A stretch of 64,000 nucleotides of DNA from Stutzerimonas stutzeri (GCF_000590475.1 NZ_CP007441.1:3416660-3480659), one strand, 5' to 3'; counted from the stretch's first letter, positions 17,491 through 26,756 are shown. Program-made: numbers and translations. Notes: generated by a model from the sequence alone, not told the origin.

Positions 17491-19247
17491 GGGCAGCACG
17501 GCTTCCCCTGTCGATCGGCCTTTTGGTCGGCGCGTTGAATCTAGGCCCGGCAATGGCCGAGCCCGCTCCTTTGCGCATCAAGGACGTGCAGCGTTGCGGT
17601 GACCTCTTGGCGGCCGATCAGCTGACCTTTTGTTTGCGCAGTACCGGGCTCGTCAATAGCGACGAGGTCAGGCTGATACTGGGCGGAAAACCGGTCGAAG
17701 CCTCGCCGCTTGGCGATGGCAAGCTGCGCCTGTCGCTGCGTAAGGATGAGCACCAGAGCGGTGCGCTCCGGCTGGAACAGGGCAAACGCCAGAGCAACCC
17801 GGTGTGGCTGACGCTGAACGGCAGTCACGTGCTGGCGGCAGGCCCTGACGAGGTGGCGGAGAACATGGAGGGGCTGAGCACCTATCTGAATCTGATCAGC
17901 CTGATCATCGAGGAAAACCACGACGGCCTGGATGAAGCGCGCCGTCTGGCCAGCAAATACGGCGCCGAAGTCGTCGGCGCCATCGCACCGCTCAATACCT
18001 ACCAATTACGGCTGCCAGTGAAGGATCTGACCGAGCGAGACGCCATGGTGCTACGTCTGGGCAACGAGGTGAGCGTGGACGCGGTGGTGGTCGAGGAATC
18101 CGGCCCCGAGGAGCCAGTGGAACAGGACCAGGACAAGAAGCCCCGGAACAGCGAATGGGTCGCCAATCGGTTCCTCGACGCCGTTGACTATTACCGGCAT
18201 CGTCTGCCGGCCCAACAGGGACCGACCAAGACGCATCCGGTGCGCATCGGCGTCATCGAACGCAACCTCGACTTCGACTCACCCGAGTTCGCCCAATACA
18301 TTGGTGAGTGCGAACCGCAGGCGCCGCGCACCTGCGTGTACGCCAGGGATGCTGAAAATCCGACCGAGCACGGCACCACGGTAACCGGCATTCTCGCCGC
18401 GCGCAGTGAGGCACCGGGCGACAGCGGCTTTCTGAGCGCACTGGAACCGGCCAGCGCCGGCTTCGAGGTCATCGTCGAGCGCAACTCCGATGCCGGCATC
18501 ACCGCCAATGTCGCCGCCTCGGTCAATCTGGTCGAGGACGGTGTGCGGGTGCTGAATTGGAGCTGGGGCATCCATCGCGTCGGCGCGCGGGACGTCGAGG
18601 GCGAGGAGGTCGACTCGCTGATTCGCTCCGGCATTGCCATGAGCGGCTACGAGGAATTGCTCGAGGAGTTCTTCCTCTGGCTGCGCCGCGAGCATCCCGA
18701 TGTGCTCGTGGTGAACTCCGCCGGTAACGGCTCGGCCCACTCCGGCCAGGACGATTACCGGCTACCCTCCTCGTTCATCACCGAACAATTACTGGTCGTC
18801 GGTGGCCACCAGCGCAACGGTGACCGTGACGTTCCGGTCACGCATCCCGAGTACGTCACCAAGCGACCGTCGTCGAATGTCGACATGCGCGTCGACATCA
18901 CTGCTTCGGCCTGCACCCGCGCGGCAACGCTGGAACCCGGCAAACGCGGCGACGTGCATTGCGGCACTTCATACGCCACCCCGATGGTGACCGGGATCGT
19001 TGCGGCGATGCTCTCGATCAACCCGCAGCTTGCTCCTGATCAGGTGCGCGAGCTCCTGCGCCGCAGCGCACTGACCATCGGCCGCGACCAGGATTTTGAA
19101 GCGGCAGAGGCCGACGACCTGACCGCACCGATCCTGCCGTCTGAGCGCAGCTATCAGCTGAACGACAAAGACATCGGCCGGTCGGCCCGGCTGGACATGC
19201 GCAAGGCGCTGGAGCTGACCTTCGACAGCCTGAATCAGGCGCGATAG
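17487..19247 (+). CDS. Secreted subtilisin-like (S8) serine peptidase with Glu at the Asp position
   Basis: A 586-residue protein with a signal peptide (about residues 1-24, cleavage after AMA). A propeptide-like region follows, about 130-205, ending RLGNEVSVDAVVVEE. The peptidase S8 domain has His295 in EHGTTVTGI, the oxyanion Asn in VVNSAGNGS (about 414), and Ser495 in CGTSYATPM. The strand that normally ends in the catalytic Asp reads RIGVIERNLDFDSP, with Glu258 in its place. Asp262 and Asp264 are close by and might substitute. Start and coupling: ATGA overlap with egtD. The alternative start at 17436 lies inside egtD and lacks a signal peptide. Activity is uncertain until the third triad residue is settled. 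Confidence 0.85.
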   Translation: MRAARLPLSIGLLVGALNLGPAMAEPAPLRIKDVQRCGDLLAADQLTFCLRSTGLVNSDEVRLILGGKPVEASPLGDGKLRLSLRKDEHQSGALRLEQGKRQSNPVWLTLNGSHVLAAGPDEVAENMEGLSTYLNLISLIIEENHDGLDEARRLASKYGAEVVGAIAPLNTYQLRLPVKDLTERDAMVLRLGNEVSVDAVVVEESGPEEPVEQDQDKKPRNSEWVANRFLDAVDYYRHRLPAQQGPTKTHPVRIGVIERNLDFDSPEFAQYIGECEPQAPRTCVYARDAENPTEHGTTVTGILAARSEAPGDSGFLSALEPASAGFEVIVERNSDAGITANVAASVNLVEDGVRVLNWSWGIHRVGARDVEGEEVDSLIRSGIAMSGYEELLEEFFLWLRREHPDVLVVNSAGNGSAHSGQDDYRLPSSFITEQLLVVGGHQRNGDRDVPVTHPEYVTKRPSSNVDMRVDITASACTRAATLEPGKRGDVHCGTSYATPMVTGIVAAMLSINPQLAPDQVRELLRRSALTIGRDQDFEAAEADDLTAPILPSERSYQLNDKDIGRSARLDMRKALELTFDSLNQAR

Positions 19248-19780
19248 CCGCATCTGTCGACTGGCCCGTTCAGCGGCCAGACTGCTCTCTCTATACGGTA
19301 TCGCAACCCCCACGAGGATGCCTTTCTTTCATCTGCCGTTGCTTACGACAGCGCACCTAAGTGCCTGGTTAACGCTTCGCTTGTTCACTTCTTCTCTCCC
19401 CGCGAAATATCCTGCAATAAACAACTCTATCTATTTGGGCAAATCGCGAATCAACAAGCGAAACGATAAATGCCACGAAGCACGATTAGTATATTTAGCT
19501 GTAATTTAGAAAATTACTGTAAATCAATAACTTAAAAATATAGCAAGTAATAGCTTATTAACATCACATGCTATCAATATGAAATTAAATAATTAAAACG
19601 TTGGTTATTGGCGATTTACCGGCGCCAAAATAATTTTACTGCCTGACATTCAATCTATATAACGCCTATTCATGCAAAGCGAGTCACCGGCCCCGCCGTT
19701 TCGCTGCGTTGTGTATATAGGTGGCGTCGTCGGTAGTGCTTCGTTTGTTACATCACGCCGGGAATGCTTCCGAATTTTTT
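19248..19780. other. AT-rich intergenic control region
   Basis: About 530 bp without a gene. From roughly 19430 to 19640 the sequence drops to about 30% GC by eye, against 60-odd percent in neighbouring genes, with runs such as AATTAAATAATTAAAACG. This resembles a silencer region bound by MvaT/H-NS-type proteins or recently acquired DNA. A short plus-strand frame at 19318-19509 has no ribosome site and is not called. Confidence 0.55.
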
Positions 19781-19800
19781 AAAAGGCACCTGTGCCTTTT
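19781..19800 (+). promoter_or_regulatory. Palindrome in the leader of the GH5 gene
   Basis: AAAAGGCAC-CT-GTGCCTTTT is a 9-bp perfect inverted repeat ending 25 bp before the start codon. It could be an operator or an mRNA hairpin. On the minus strand it has a terminator-like outline, though no gene reads into it from that side. Confidence 0.5.
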
Positions 19801-19825
19801 GTCGTATTAAGTTTCGGAGATATCA

Positions 19826-21916
19826 ATGTCCCTCAGAGCAGTTTCGAACGTGCCAAGAACGGTACTGGGTGCCGTCGTGCTGACCGCCATGTTTGGTTTC
19901 ACCGCGCCCAGTCAGAAGGCACATGCAGCCGCCTCGAACACCAGCACCGTGCAAACCATCGCCACCGCCAAGGTCAACGACTTCACCAGCCCCCAGTGGC
20001 ACAAGGGCATCTGGCGCCAGTCCGCCGGATTTTCCATTCCGGCGACAGCTGCCAGCAAAGCAGCCTTCAAGAAAGGCGCACAGGTGAGATTGGCGAACGG
20101 CCAGATACGTACGGTGAAGGTCGTCTATTTCTCCGGTGCGCACATGAGCGTGATGCTTTCGGGTACGACGCTTGACGCTGCGACCACTGGCTACCCACGT
20201 ACCGTTGCGGCGCTGGGCTCGGCGCCGGTTTCCACCACGCCGCCAGCGACCTCCACGCCGACGCCAGGCACGACAACCCACAGCAGCCCCATCAACCACT
20301 ACACCAACAACGACTGGCTGAATGGTGTTTGGCGCAAGTCGGCGGGCTTCTCCATTCCCCTGACCACAACCAACCGCTCGGTTTTCAAGCCAGGCGCCTC
20401 GGTCAAGCTTGCCAACGGCCAGACCCGCGCCATCACAGCCGTGTACATTTCCGGCAACAACATCAGCGTGATGCTCTCGGGCGGTGCGCTCAGCGGTACG
20501 CTCGGTTATCCGAACAAATTGTTCTCGGCTACCAGCACAGCGGCACCAAAGCCGCCTCCTACTCCGCCAAGTCTGCCTTCTGAGCCCGCGGTCACGCCGC
20601 CTGTGAACCAGACGCCAGCCCAGACCGTGGCGATGAACGCCTTCAACGGCGGCGACTTCGTCAATGGCGTCTACAACACGAGCAAGTTCAACGGCCTATC
20701 GGTCAAGGCGACAGCCGAGAACAAGGCCGCATTCCATAAAGGCGCGAAGATCCGGTTCGCCGATGGCCAAGTGCGCACCATCAAGCTGATCTACCATTCC
20801 GGCGGCAACATGACCGTCATGGTCGATGGCGGCACCCTCAACGGTAAGGCCGTGGGTTATCCGCGCACTATTTCTGTCAGCAGCACAGGATTCACCGCGC
20901 AAACCCCGAACGCCGGCAGCCAGGCACCCGCTAACGGCGGTGCACCGGCAAACCCCATCAACCTGGTGGGCATCAACCTCGCCGGTGCCGAGTTCGGCGC
21001 CGACGTCGCGCTACCCGGCACTTACTTGAAGCAGTACATCTACCCCGGCGAAGCGGACTTCAAGCGCTACGCCGAGCGCAACCTGAAACTGGTGCGCCTG
21101 CCGTTTCGCTGGGAGCGGATCCAGCCGCGGCTCAACGGCGAGCTGAACCGCGCCGAGTTGGCCAGGTTGCTTACCACGTTGAACCATGCCAAGAAATACA
21201 ACATGCAGGTCATCCTCGACATGCATAACTATTATCGCTACTACGGCAAAATGATCGGCTCCAATCACGTACCGGTGAGCGCCTTCGCCGATGCCTGGAG
21301 GCGCATCGCGCAGCAGGTTGCCAATCACCCTGCGATCTACGGTTACGGCCTGATGAACGAGCCTCACACCACCAACGGCAAGTGGCCCGCCGCCGCTCTT
21401 GCGGCCGCCAAGAGCATCCGCAGCATCGACTCGCAGCACTGGGTGATCATTGCCGGCGATCGTTGGTCAAGCGCCTTTCACTGGCCGTCCTACAACACCC
21501 GGCTGGTCAGCGATCCCTGGATGCGTGACGCCAAGAACAACCTGATGTTCGAAGCCCACCTGTATTTCGATAAGGATTATTCCGGTTACTACAGCAACCG
21601 GAACGAGGTCTATGACCCGATGATTGGTGTGGTCAGGGCCAAGCCCTTCGTCGAGTGGTTGAGCAAATACCGCCTGCGTGGCTTCATCGGCGAGCACGGC
21701 GCACCGGATTTCTCGCCTTCGGCCGTGGCGGCGACAGACAACCTGCTCCGGTATCTCGGCCAACATTGCATCCCGAGCACCTACTGGGCGGCCGGCCCTT
21801 GGTGGAACGACTATGCGCTGTCGCTGGACGTTAAAAACGGCAAGCCCCGCCCCCAGCTACCGGTGCTGCAAAAACACGCCGCCAACAAGGCTTGCGGCGC
21901 GGTCGGCCCGCTGTGA
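19826..21916 (+). CDS. Secreted GH5-family glycoside hydrolase with three tandem N-terminal modules
   Basis: A 696-residue exported protein. The signal peptide is about 1-35 (AHAAA). Three homologous modules lie at about 51-126, 162-231 and 273-349, separated by Thr/Pro-rich linkers. The GH5 (cellulase-type) domain runs from about 378 to 690. Catalytic residues are Glu512 in YGLMNEPHT (acid/base) and Glu623 in FIGEHGAPDF (nucleophile), with VRLPFRWERIQP and ILDMHNYYRYYG as supporting motifs. The modules share the pattern NGxWRxSAGFSIP, FKxGAxVxLANGQ and SVMLSG, ending in GYP; I cannot assign them to a known binding-module family. The gene stands alone behind an AT-rich region. The natural polysaccharide could be external beta-glucan or a self-made exopolysaccharide. 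Confidence 0.88.
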   Translation: MSLRAVSNVPRTVLGAVVLTAMFGFTAPSQKAHAAASNTSTVQTIATAKVNDFTSPQWHKGIWRQSAGFSIPATAASKAAFKKGAQVRLANGQIRTVKVVYFSGAHMSVMLSGTTLDAATTGYPRTVAALGSAPVSTTPPATSTPTPGTTTHSSPINHYTNNDWLNGVWRKSAGFSIPLTTTNRSVFKPGASVKLANGQTRAITAVYISGNNISVMLSGGALSGTLGYPNKLFSATSTAAPKPPPTPPSLPSEPAVTPPVNQTPAQTVAMNAFNGGDFVNGVYNTSKFNGLSVKATAENKAAFHKGAKIRFADGQVRTIKLIYHSGGNMTVMVDGGTLNGKAVGYPRTISVSSTGFTAQTPNAGSQAPANGGAPANPINLVGINLAGAEFGADVALPGTYLKQYIYPGEADFKRYAERNLKLVRLPFRWERIQPRLNGELNRAELARLLTTLNHAKKYNMQVILDMHNYYRYYGKMIGSNHVPVSAFADAWRRIAQQVANHPAIYGYGLMNEPHTTNGKWPAAALAAAKSIRSIDSQHWVIIAGDRWSSAFHWPSYNTRLVSDPWMRDAKNNLMFEAHLYFDKDYSGYYSNRNEVYDPMIGVVRAKPFVEWLSKYRLRGFIGEHGAPDFSPSAVAATDNLLRYLGQHCIPSTYWAAGPWWNDYALSLDVKNGKPRPQLPVLQKHAANKACGAVGPL

Positions 21917-21950
21917 ACGACTGCGCTCCGTGCTCGGAGTAGCACAGGCC

Positions 21951-22322
21951 TCAACCCGTAGCCACGGCGTCGAAGACTTCCGGGGTGAGCGCCGCTTCCC
22001 CCTTCTCTTCCAGCCGTTGGCGGTGGCTGCCATCGCCACCTTCGAGCATGCGCAGCAACTGCGAGCCGCGCTCGGTCAGGACGAAGTTCTCGCCGTTGCC
22101 GCCCTGTTCTTCCGGTCGCGTCACCATGAAGCCGCCCTCGAATAACAGGCTCTCGTAGTTCTGCGCCTCAGCCTTGAGCGAGTCGAGGTTGGGCAACGGC
22201 TGGCCAGCATCTTCCATCGCCAATGCATGTTCGTCGGCGTACTGGCGCGGGGCGAAAGCCTCGTTGCCGGGCTTCTGCGCTTCTCGCAGCAGGCGCAGCA
22301 TCAGGTCCCAGTCGTAAGTCAT
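21951..22322 (-). CDS. Small DUF2513-like protein (possible winged-helix)
   Basis: A 123-residue cytoplasmic protein. The N-terminus MTYDWDLMLRLLREAQK resembles DUF2513/YjcQ-type small proteins. The middle part (LKAEAQNYESLLFEGGFM) followed by FVLTERGSQLLRML looks like a winged-helix fold, in which the LTxxG strand is common. The ATG at 22322 follows AGGAG/AAAGG ribosome-site sequence; the frame opens 23 codons earlier without one. It is a single gene convergent with the GH5 gene. A DNA-binding role is a weak inference from fold pattern only. Confidence 0.65.
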   Translation of the reverse strand: MTYDWDLMLRLLREAQKPGNEAFAPRQYADEHALAMEDAGQPLPNLDSLKAEAQNYESLLFEGGFMVTRPEEQGGNGENFVLTERGSQLLRMLEGGDGSHRQRLEEKGEAALTPEVFDAVATG

Positions 22323-22476
22323 GTCCTTTCTCCTGTTGCGCCGCTTCAGCAGGGCGGCTCTTGCTAATACGGACCCTACCGATGGCGGCATGGTTCGATC
22401 ATCGGCGTGGCCGCAGAGGCTGAACTAAAGCGCGTCGCCGGCGATCCACCGAACAAGACGTTAGAAGGAGCGCACC

Positions 22477-22770
22477 ATGAAATACCTGATGATTCCCCTC
22501 GCCGCCGCCCTGCTCGCCAGCCAGCCGGTATTCGCCGAATGCACCACGGATCAGGTCAATGCGAAGGCTAAGGAGCTTGCCCAACGGGTGAACCAGTTGA
22601 CCGAGAGCGACGCTGAGCGTGCAGCCGAAATCAACGAGGAGCTGCGGGACATGGAGGTTAAACAGACGGCCGACCAGTTAGGCGACGAATGCCAGGCCTA
22701 TGACAAGCGGCTGCAGCACGTGGAAGAGGCAGAGAAGAAAGCCGACATCGCACCGGCAGAGAAGCGCTGA
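22477..22770 (+). CDS. Small secreted charged protein (97 aa)
   Basis: The protein has a clear signal peptide (MKYLMIPLAAALLASQPVFA, cleavage near residue 20). A mature part of about 77 residues follows, rich in Glu, Lys, Gln and Asp and predicted to be helical, with one Cys near its start and one near the middle (DECQAY). The ribosome site AGAAGGAG is well spaced from the ATG. It is probably a periplasmic protein of unknown role, in a single-gene unit divergent from the 123-residue gene and convergent with the DEAD-box helicase. No lipobox is present. Confidence 0.72.
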   Translation: MKYLMIPLAAALLASQPVFAECTTDQVNAKAKELAQRVNQLTESDAERAAEINEELRDMEVKQTADQLGDECQAYDKRLQHVEEAEKKADIAPAEKR

Positions 22771-22813
22771 GAAGCGGAACCGGGGCAGCAGCGCCGCCCC
22801 GGCGATAGGCAAA

Positions 22814-24160
22814 TTATTCGGCGGCTGGTTTCTTGCGACGCAACGGCGCCAAGCCGTCCTGACTGACGATCTGCGACGGCGGTGTCTCGCGCTTGGCGTT
22901 TTTTGGCCGTTTGGCGGTCGGTTTGCTAGCCGGCTTGGCTTTCTTGTCGACGGCCTTTTTCTTGTCGTCCTTTTTCTTCTTGGTGCCCGCCGCCTTGCCT
23001 GAAGCCTTGAGGTTCTTCGGGCCCATGTAGCTCCCCTTCAGCCCCTTGATGACGCGTCGCTCGAAGCGCTGCTTGAGGTAGCGCTCGATGCTCGACATCA
23101 GGTTCCAGTCGTTATGGCAGATCAGCGAGATCGCCAGCCCCTCGGCACCAGCGCGCCCGGTTCGGCCGATCCGGTGCACATATTCATCACCCGAGCGCGG
23201 CATGTCGAAGTTGATCACCAGATCCAGCCCTTCGATATCCAATCCGCGGGCCGCCACGTCGGTGGCGACCAGCACCTTGACCCCACCTTCCTTGACCCGG
23301 TCGATGGCCAGTTTGCGGTCCTTCTGGTCCTTGTCGCCGTGCAGCACGAAAGCCTTCACGCCCTCGGCCACCAGACGGCCATACAAGCGGTCGGCCTGCA
23401 CGCGGGTGTTGGTGAAAATCACCGCTTTCTTGTAGGTCTCGTTGGCCAGCAGCCAGTGCACCAGCTTTTCCTTATGCTCGGTGTTCTCGGCGGTGATGAT
23501 CTGCTGGCGGGTGCCCTCGTTCAGCTCGCTGACGCGGTTGAGCTGTAAATGCAAAGGGTCACGCAATACATTGGCGGCCATCTCACGCAAGGCGGCGCCG
23601 CCGCTGGTGGCAGAGAACAAAAGGGTCTGCTGGCGCTTGGCGCATTCACCGACCAGGCGCTGCACGTCGTCGGCGAAGCCCATGTCGAGCATGCGGTCAG
23701 CTTCATCGAGGATGAGCAGCTCCACGTCCTTGAGAATCAGCGTGCCGGCGTTCAGGTGCTCGATCATGCGTCCCGGCGTGCCAATGAGGATATCCGGCAC
23801 CTTGCGCAGAATCGCGGCCTGAACCTTGAAATCCTCGCCGCCGGTGATCATCGCCGACTTGATGAAGGTGAACTGCGAGAAGCGCTCGACTTCCTTGAGG
23901 GTCTGCTGGGCCAGCTCGCGGGTCGGCAACAGTATCAGCGCGCGCACGTCGGTGCGCACCACCGCATCGCCAATCAAACGGTTGAGCATCGGCAGTACGA
24001 AAGCCGCCGTCTTGCCGCTGCCGGTCTGCGCCGTTACCCGCAGGTCACGCCCTTCAAGCGCCGGAGGTATGGCCGCCACCTGCACCGGCGTCGGCTCGAC
24101 GAATTTGAGTTCGGCGACCGCCTTGAGCAGGCGTTCGTGCAGGGCGAATTGGTCAAACAA
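22814..24160 (-). CDS. DEAD-box ATP-dependent RNA helicase
   Basis: A roughly 448-residue RNA helicase with all core motifs: Q-motif region FVEPTPVQ, AQTGSGKT, PTRELAQQ, DEAD (LILDEADRMLD), SAT, and HRIGRTGR. A lysine-rich tail of about 70 residues (KKKKDDKKK and beyond) likely helps RNA or ribosome binding. The start is set at the TTG at 24160 because GAGGTG lies 6 bases before it and the resulting LFDQFALHERL matches the N-terminus I recall for Pseudomonas relatives. The upstream ATG at 24196, which would add 12 residues, has no ribosome site. It is RhlE/SrmB-like, but the exact orthologue is not assigned. It is a single gene. Confidence 0.9.
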   Translation of the reverse strand: MFDQFALHERLLKAVAELKFVEPTPVQVAAIPPALEGRDLRVTAQTGSGKTAAFVLPMLNRLIGDAVVRTDVRALILLPTRELAQQTLKEVERFSQFTFIKSAMITGGEDFKVQAAILRKVPDILIGTPGRMIEHLNAGTLILKDVELLILDEADRMLDMGFADDVQRLVGECAKRQQTLLFSATSGGAALREMAANVLRDPLHLQLNRVSELNEGTRQQIITAENTEHKEKLVHWLLANETYKKAVIFTNTRVQADRLYGRLVAEGVKAFVLHGDKDQKDRKLAIDRVKEGGVKVLVATDVAARGLDIEGLDLVINFDMPRSGDEYVHRIGRTGRAGAEGLAISLICHNDWNLMSSIERYLKQRFERRVIKGLKGSYMGPKNLKASGKAAGTKKKKDDKKKAVDKKAKPASKPTAKRPKNAKRETPPSQIVSQDGLAPLRRKKPAAE

Positions 24161-24349
24161 GGGTGACACCTCGGGTAAGTCGAAAAAACGTCGCATAGAT
24201 TAACGCGTCCAGCCGCCGCGGAGGCGGCTTTATGCGGCCTGACCTGTTCCGTCGACGAGACGAGCGCCGTGCGGGTTATGCAGGCGCGGCGGATGCCTGG
24301 CGGTGCGATCGCGGCCAAGCAGAGTTGCAGATGCGGCGCGAGCGGCTCG

Positions 24350-24688
24350 TCAGGAAGAGGTCTGCGGCTCACAGGTCAGTTTGATACGCAGGCGGATCAC
24401 GTCACGCTTGAACTTGGCGACCAAGGGTTTACGCTCGCCAGCTTTCAGGACGGTATGACGGGTGCGCGGTGCCTCCGGCCCATTGCGGAACACCGCCGTA
24501 CAGTCGACCGCGCGCTCGCCGAAGTTCTGCAGCATCAGACCGCCCATGTCCCGGTCGATGGTTTCGGTGGTTGCCAGCACTTCGGCACCATTGAGCTCCT
24601 GCTCCACTTCCACTGGATAGCTGACGGCCAGAGCGCTCAGTGGGATGATGGCGAGCGAAGCGAACGCGGCGAAGCAGATGCTTTTCAT
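24350..24688 (-). CDS. Periplasmic hypothetical protein (112 aa)
   Basis: A signal peptide (about residues 1-21, LSALA) precedes a mature domain of about 90 residues with two cysteines (VDCTAVF and LTCEPQ) that could form a disulfide. Similar small Pseudomonas proteins are sometimes mislabelled 3-phosphoglycerate kinase; nothing here supports a kinase. The sequence pattern of alternating hydrophobics suggests a beta-sandwich. The ribosome site GGAG is rather far (11 bases) from the ATG at 24688. It lies alone between the DEAD-box helicase and a divergent LysR gene. Confidence 0.68.
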   Translation of the reverse strand: MKSICFAAFASLAIIPLSALAVSYPVEVEQELNGAEVLATTETIDRDMGGLMLQNFGERAVDCTAVFRNGPEAPRTRHTVLKAGERKPLVAKFKRDVIRLRIKLTCEPQTSS

Positions 24689-24753
24689 TTTTGTAAGGGC
24701 TCCTGATTAAGGCTTGCCAGCGTACCAGACAGACGCAACAGGAAAACCATGGA

Positions 24754-25698
24754 ATGAAAGTGCCACGCGTCACCCTCGATCAATGGCGAACCCTGCAGGC
24801 GGTGATCGACCACGGCGGCTACGCCCAGGCCGCCGAGATGTTGCACCGTTCGCAGTCATCGGTCAGCTACACCGTGGCGCGGATGCAGGAGCAGCTGGGC
24901 GTACCGCTGCTGCGCATCGACGGCCGCAAGGCGGTGCTCACCGACGCCGGCGACGTGTTGCTGCGCCGCTCCCGGCAACTGGTCGCCCAGGCCGGGCAGC
25001 TCGAAGAACTGGCGCATCACATGGAGCAGGGATGGGAAGCCGAAGTCCGCCTGGTGGTGGACGCCGCCTACCCCAACGCCAAGCTGATCCGTGCGTTGAC
25101 CGAATTCATGCCCAAGAGCCGCGGTTGCCGGGTTCGGCTGCGCGAAGAGGTGCTGTCCGGCGTCGAGGACGTACTCAAGGACGGCACCGCCGATCTCGCC
25201 ATCAGCGGCCTGGACATCACCGGCTACCTCGGCGCGGAGCTGAGCAACGTCGAATTCATCGCGGTGGCCCACGCCAACCATTCGCTGCACCAGTTGCAAC
25301 GCAAGCTCAGCGTGCAGGACCTGCAGAGCCAGATGCAGGTAGTGGTGCGCGATTCCGGCCAGCGGCAGCCGCGCGACAGCGGATGGCTGGGCGCCGAGCA
25401 ACGCTGGACCGTGGGCAGCCTGGCCACCTCGGTGGGCTTCGTCAGCAGCGGGCTCGGCTTCGCCTGGCTACCGCGTCACATGATCGGACGCGAGCTGGCC
25501 GAAGGCGTGCTCAAGCCATTGCCATTGGTCCAAGGCAGCATTCGCCGCCCGTTGTTCTATCTCTACACTAACCCGAACAAGCCGCTCGGCCCGGCAACGC
25601 AGATTCTCATCGACCTGATCAAGACGTACGATGCGCAATCGCAGCCTGCCAACGGCGGGCTCGCCCAGGCTTCCACCCTCACCAGGACTACATCATGA
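24754..25698 (+). CDS. LysR-family transcriptional regulator
   Basis: A 314-residue LysR regulator. The N-terminal winged HTH reads [25 protein letters not shown] around residues 10-45, with [19 protein letters not shown] directly visible. An effector-binding domain follows, including VVRDSG and [14 protein letters not shown]. Its stop codon overlaps the start of the cyclophilin gene (ATGA), so the two are co-translated. That is unusual for LysR genes, which are more often divergent from their targets. The effector and target genes cannot be inferred. The C-terminal 20 residues are low-complexity. Confidence 0.9.
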   Translation: MKVPRVTLDQWRTLQAVIDHGGYAQAAEMLHRSQSSVSYTVARMQEQLGVPLLRIDGRKAVLTDAGDVLLRRSRQLVAQAGQLEELAHHMEQGWEAEVRLVVDAAYPNAKLIRALTEFMPKSRGCRVRLREEVLSGVEDVLKDGTADLAISGLDITGYLGAELSNVEFIAVAHANHSLHQLQRKLSVQDLQSQMQVVVRDSGQRQPRDSGWLGAEQRWTVGSLATSVGFVSSGLGFAWLPRHMIGRELAEGVLKPLPLVQGSIRRPLFYLYTNPNKPLGPATQILIDLIKTYDAQSQPANGGLAQASTLTRTTS

Positions 25699-26246
25699 AA
25701 CGACTTGTACTCGCCGCCTGTTCATTGCTGCTCGCTGGAAACCTGCTGGCGGCGGAAAACCCGCACGTGTTGCTGAACACCAGCATGGGCGAAATCGAAA
25801 TCGAGCTGGAGGCCGAGAAGGCGCCGATCAGCGTGAAGAACTTCCTCAGCTATGTCGAACGCGGCTTCTACGATGGCACTGTCTTTCACCGCGTGATCCC
25901 CGGCTTCATGGTTCAGGGTGGCGGGTTCAATGAGGGCCTGAGCCAGAAGAAGACTGGCGAACCGATCAAGAACGAAGCAGACAACGGCCTGCACAACGTC
26001 CGCGGGACGTTGGCGATGGCGCGCACACAGAACGTCAATTCCGCTACCAGCCAGTTCTTCATCAATCACCGCGACAACGCGTTTCTCGACCACGGCAGCC
26101 GCGACTTCGGCTACGCAGTGTTCGCCAAGGTGGTGCGCGGCATGGACGTGGTCGACCAGATTGCCCAGGTGCCAACGGGCAACCGCAGCATGATGCAGAA
26201 CGTGCCATTGACGCCGGTGAAGATCGTGACCGCGAAGAAGCTGTAA
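25695..26246 (+). CDS. ppiA: Periplasmic peptidyl-prolyl cis-trans isomerase (cyclophilin)
   Basis: A 183-residue cyclophilin with a signal peptide ([11 protein letters not shown]), so it acts on prolyl bonds during periplasmic protein folding. Family motifs are [15 protein letters not shown] and [10 protein letters not shown], and the domain is complete to VKIVTAKKL. It overlaps the LysR stop codon by four bases. The length agrees with E. coli PpiA (about 190). A cytoplasmic PpiB is excluded by the export signal. Confidence 0.92.
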   Translation: MKRLVLAACSLLLAGNLLAAENPHVLLNTSMGEIEIELEAEKAPISVKNFLSYVERGFYDGTVFHRVIPGFMVQGGGFNEGLSQKKTGEPIKNEADNGLHNVRGTLAMARTQNVNSATSQFFINHRDNAFLDHGSRDFGYAVFAKVVRGMDVVDQIAQVPTGNRSMMQNVPLTPVKIVTAKKL

Positions 26247-26318
26247 CCTCGACACCGCCACCGCTGACGCACGCAGCTCGCAGCCGTGCGTCATGACCAC
26301 CAGCACAGGAAAGCTCCC

Positions 26319-26732
26319 ATGAGCGATCAGCATCCCCTCAATACGGCGCAAGGCGAAGCCAAACTGCTGCAGGATCTGCTGAGTGCCGAACGCGCGGGCG
26401 CCAAGGTCGCGGGGGAAAGCCTGCAGCATTGCGACGATCCGGCGCAGCGCGAATTGCTGGACCAGATTCGCCAGGGTGAAGTCGACAGCTGCAGGCTGGT
26501 GCTCAACTGCCTCAATCATCTGGGCATCGCGCCCAACCGTGAAACCGGAGCGTTCTATGCCAAGGCCATGGCCATCGAGTCGCTGGACGAGCGCCTGCCC
26601 TTCGTCGACAGAGGGCAGCGATGGGTGATCCGCAAGCTGCGCGAATACCTACCGGGCTGTGAGGACGCCTTCATCCGTACCGAACTGGAAAAGATGCTGG
26701 CTATCCACGAGATCAACAGCCGGGCCGCCTGA
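26319..26732 (+). CDS. Ferritin-like DUF6306-type protein
   Basis: A 137-residue helical protein. The pattern LLQDLLSAERAGAKVAGE followed by a second helix pair with GEVDSC and the C-terminal ELEKMLAIHEINSR resembles small four-helix ferritin-like proteins grouped as DUF6306. Glu and His residues are present at plausible helix positions, but a complete di-iron set is not obvious. The ATG at 26319 follows AGGAAAG; the frame opens at 26286 without a ribosome site. It is a single gene convergent with the CHAD-domain gene. Confidence 0.6.
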   Translation: MSDQHPLNTAQGEAKLLQDLLSAERAGAKVAGESLQHCDDPAQRELLDQIRQGEVDSCRLVLNCLNHLGIAPNRETGAFYAKAMAIESLDERLPFVDRGQRWVIRKLREYLPGCEDAFIRTELEKMLAIHEINSRAA

Positions 26733-26756
26733 GCAAACCGACCCGCCATGCGACGC

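Noticed and set aside
19318..19509. A 63-codon frame in the AT-rich region
   Set aside because: It has no ribosome site, and its sequence changes composition midway like noncoding DNA.
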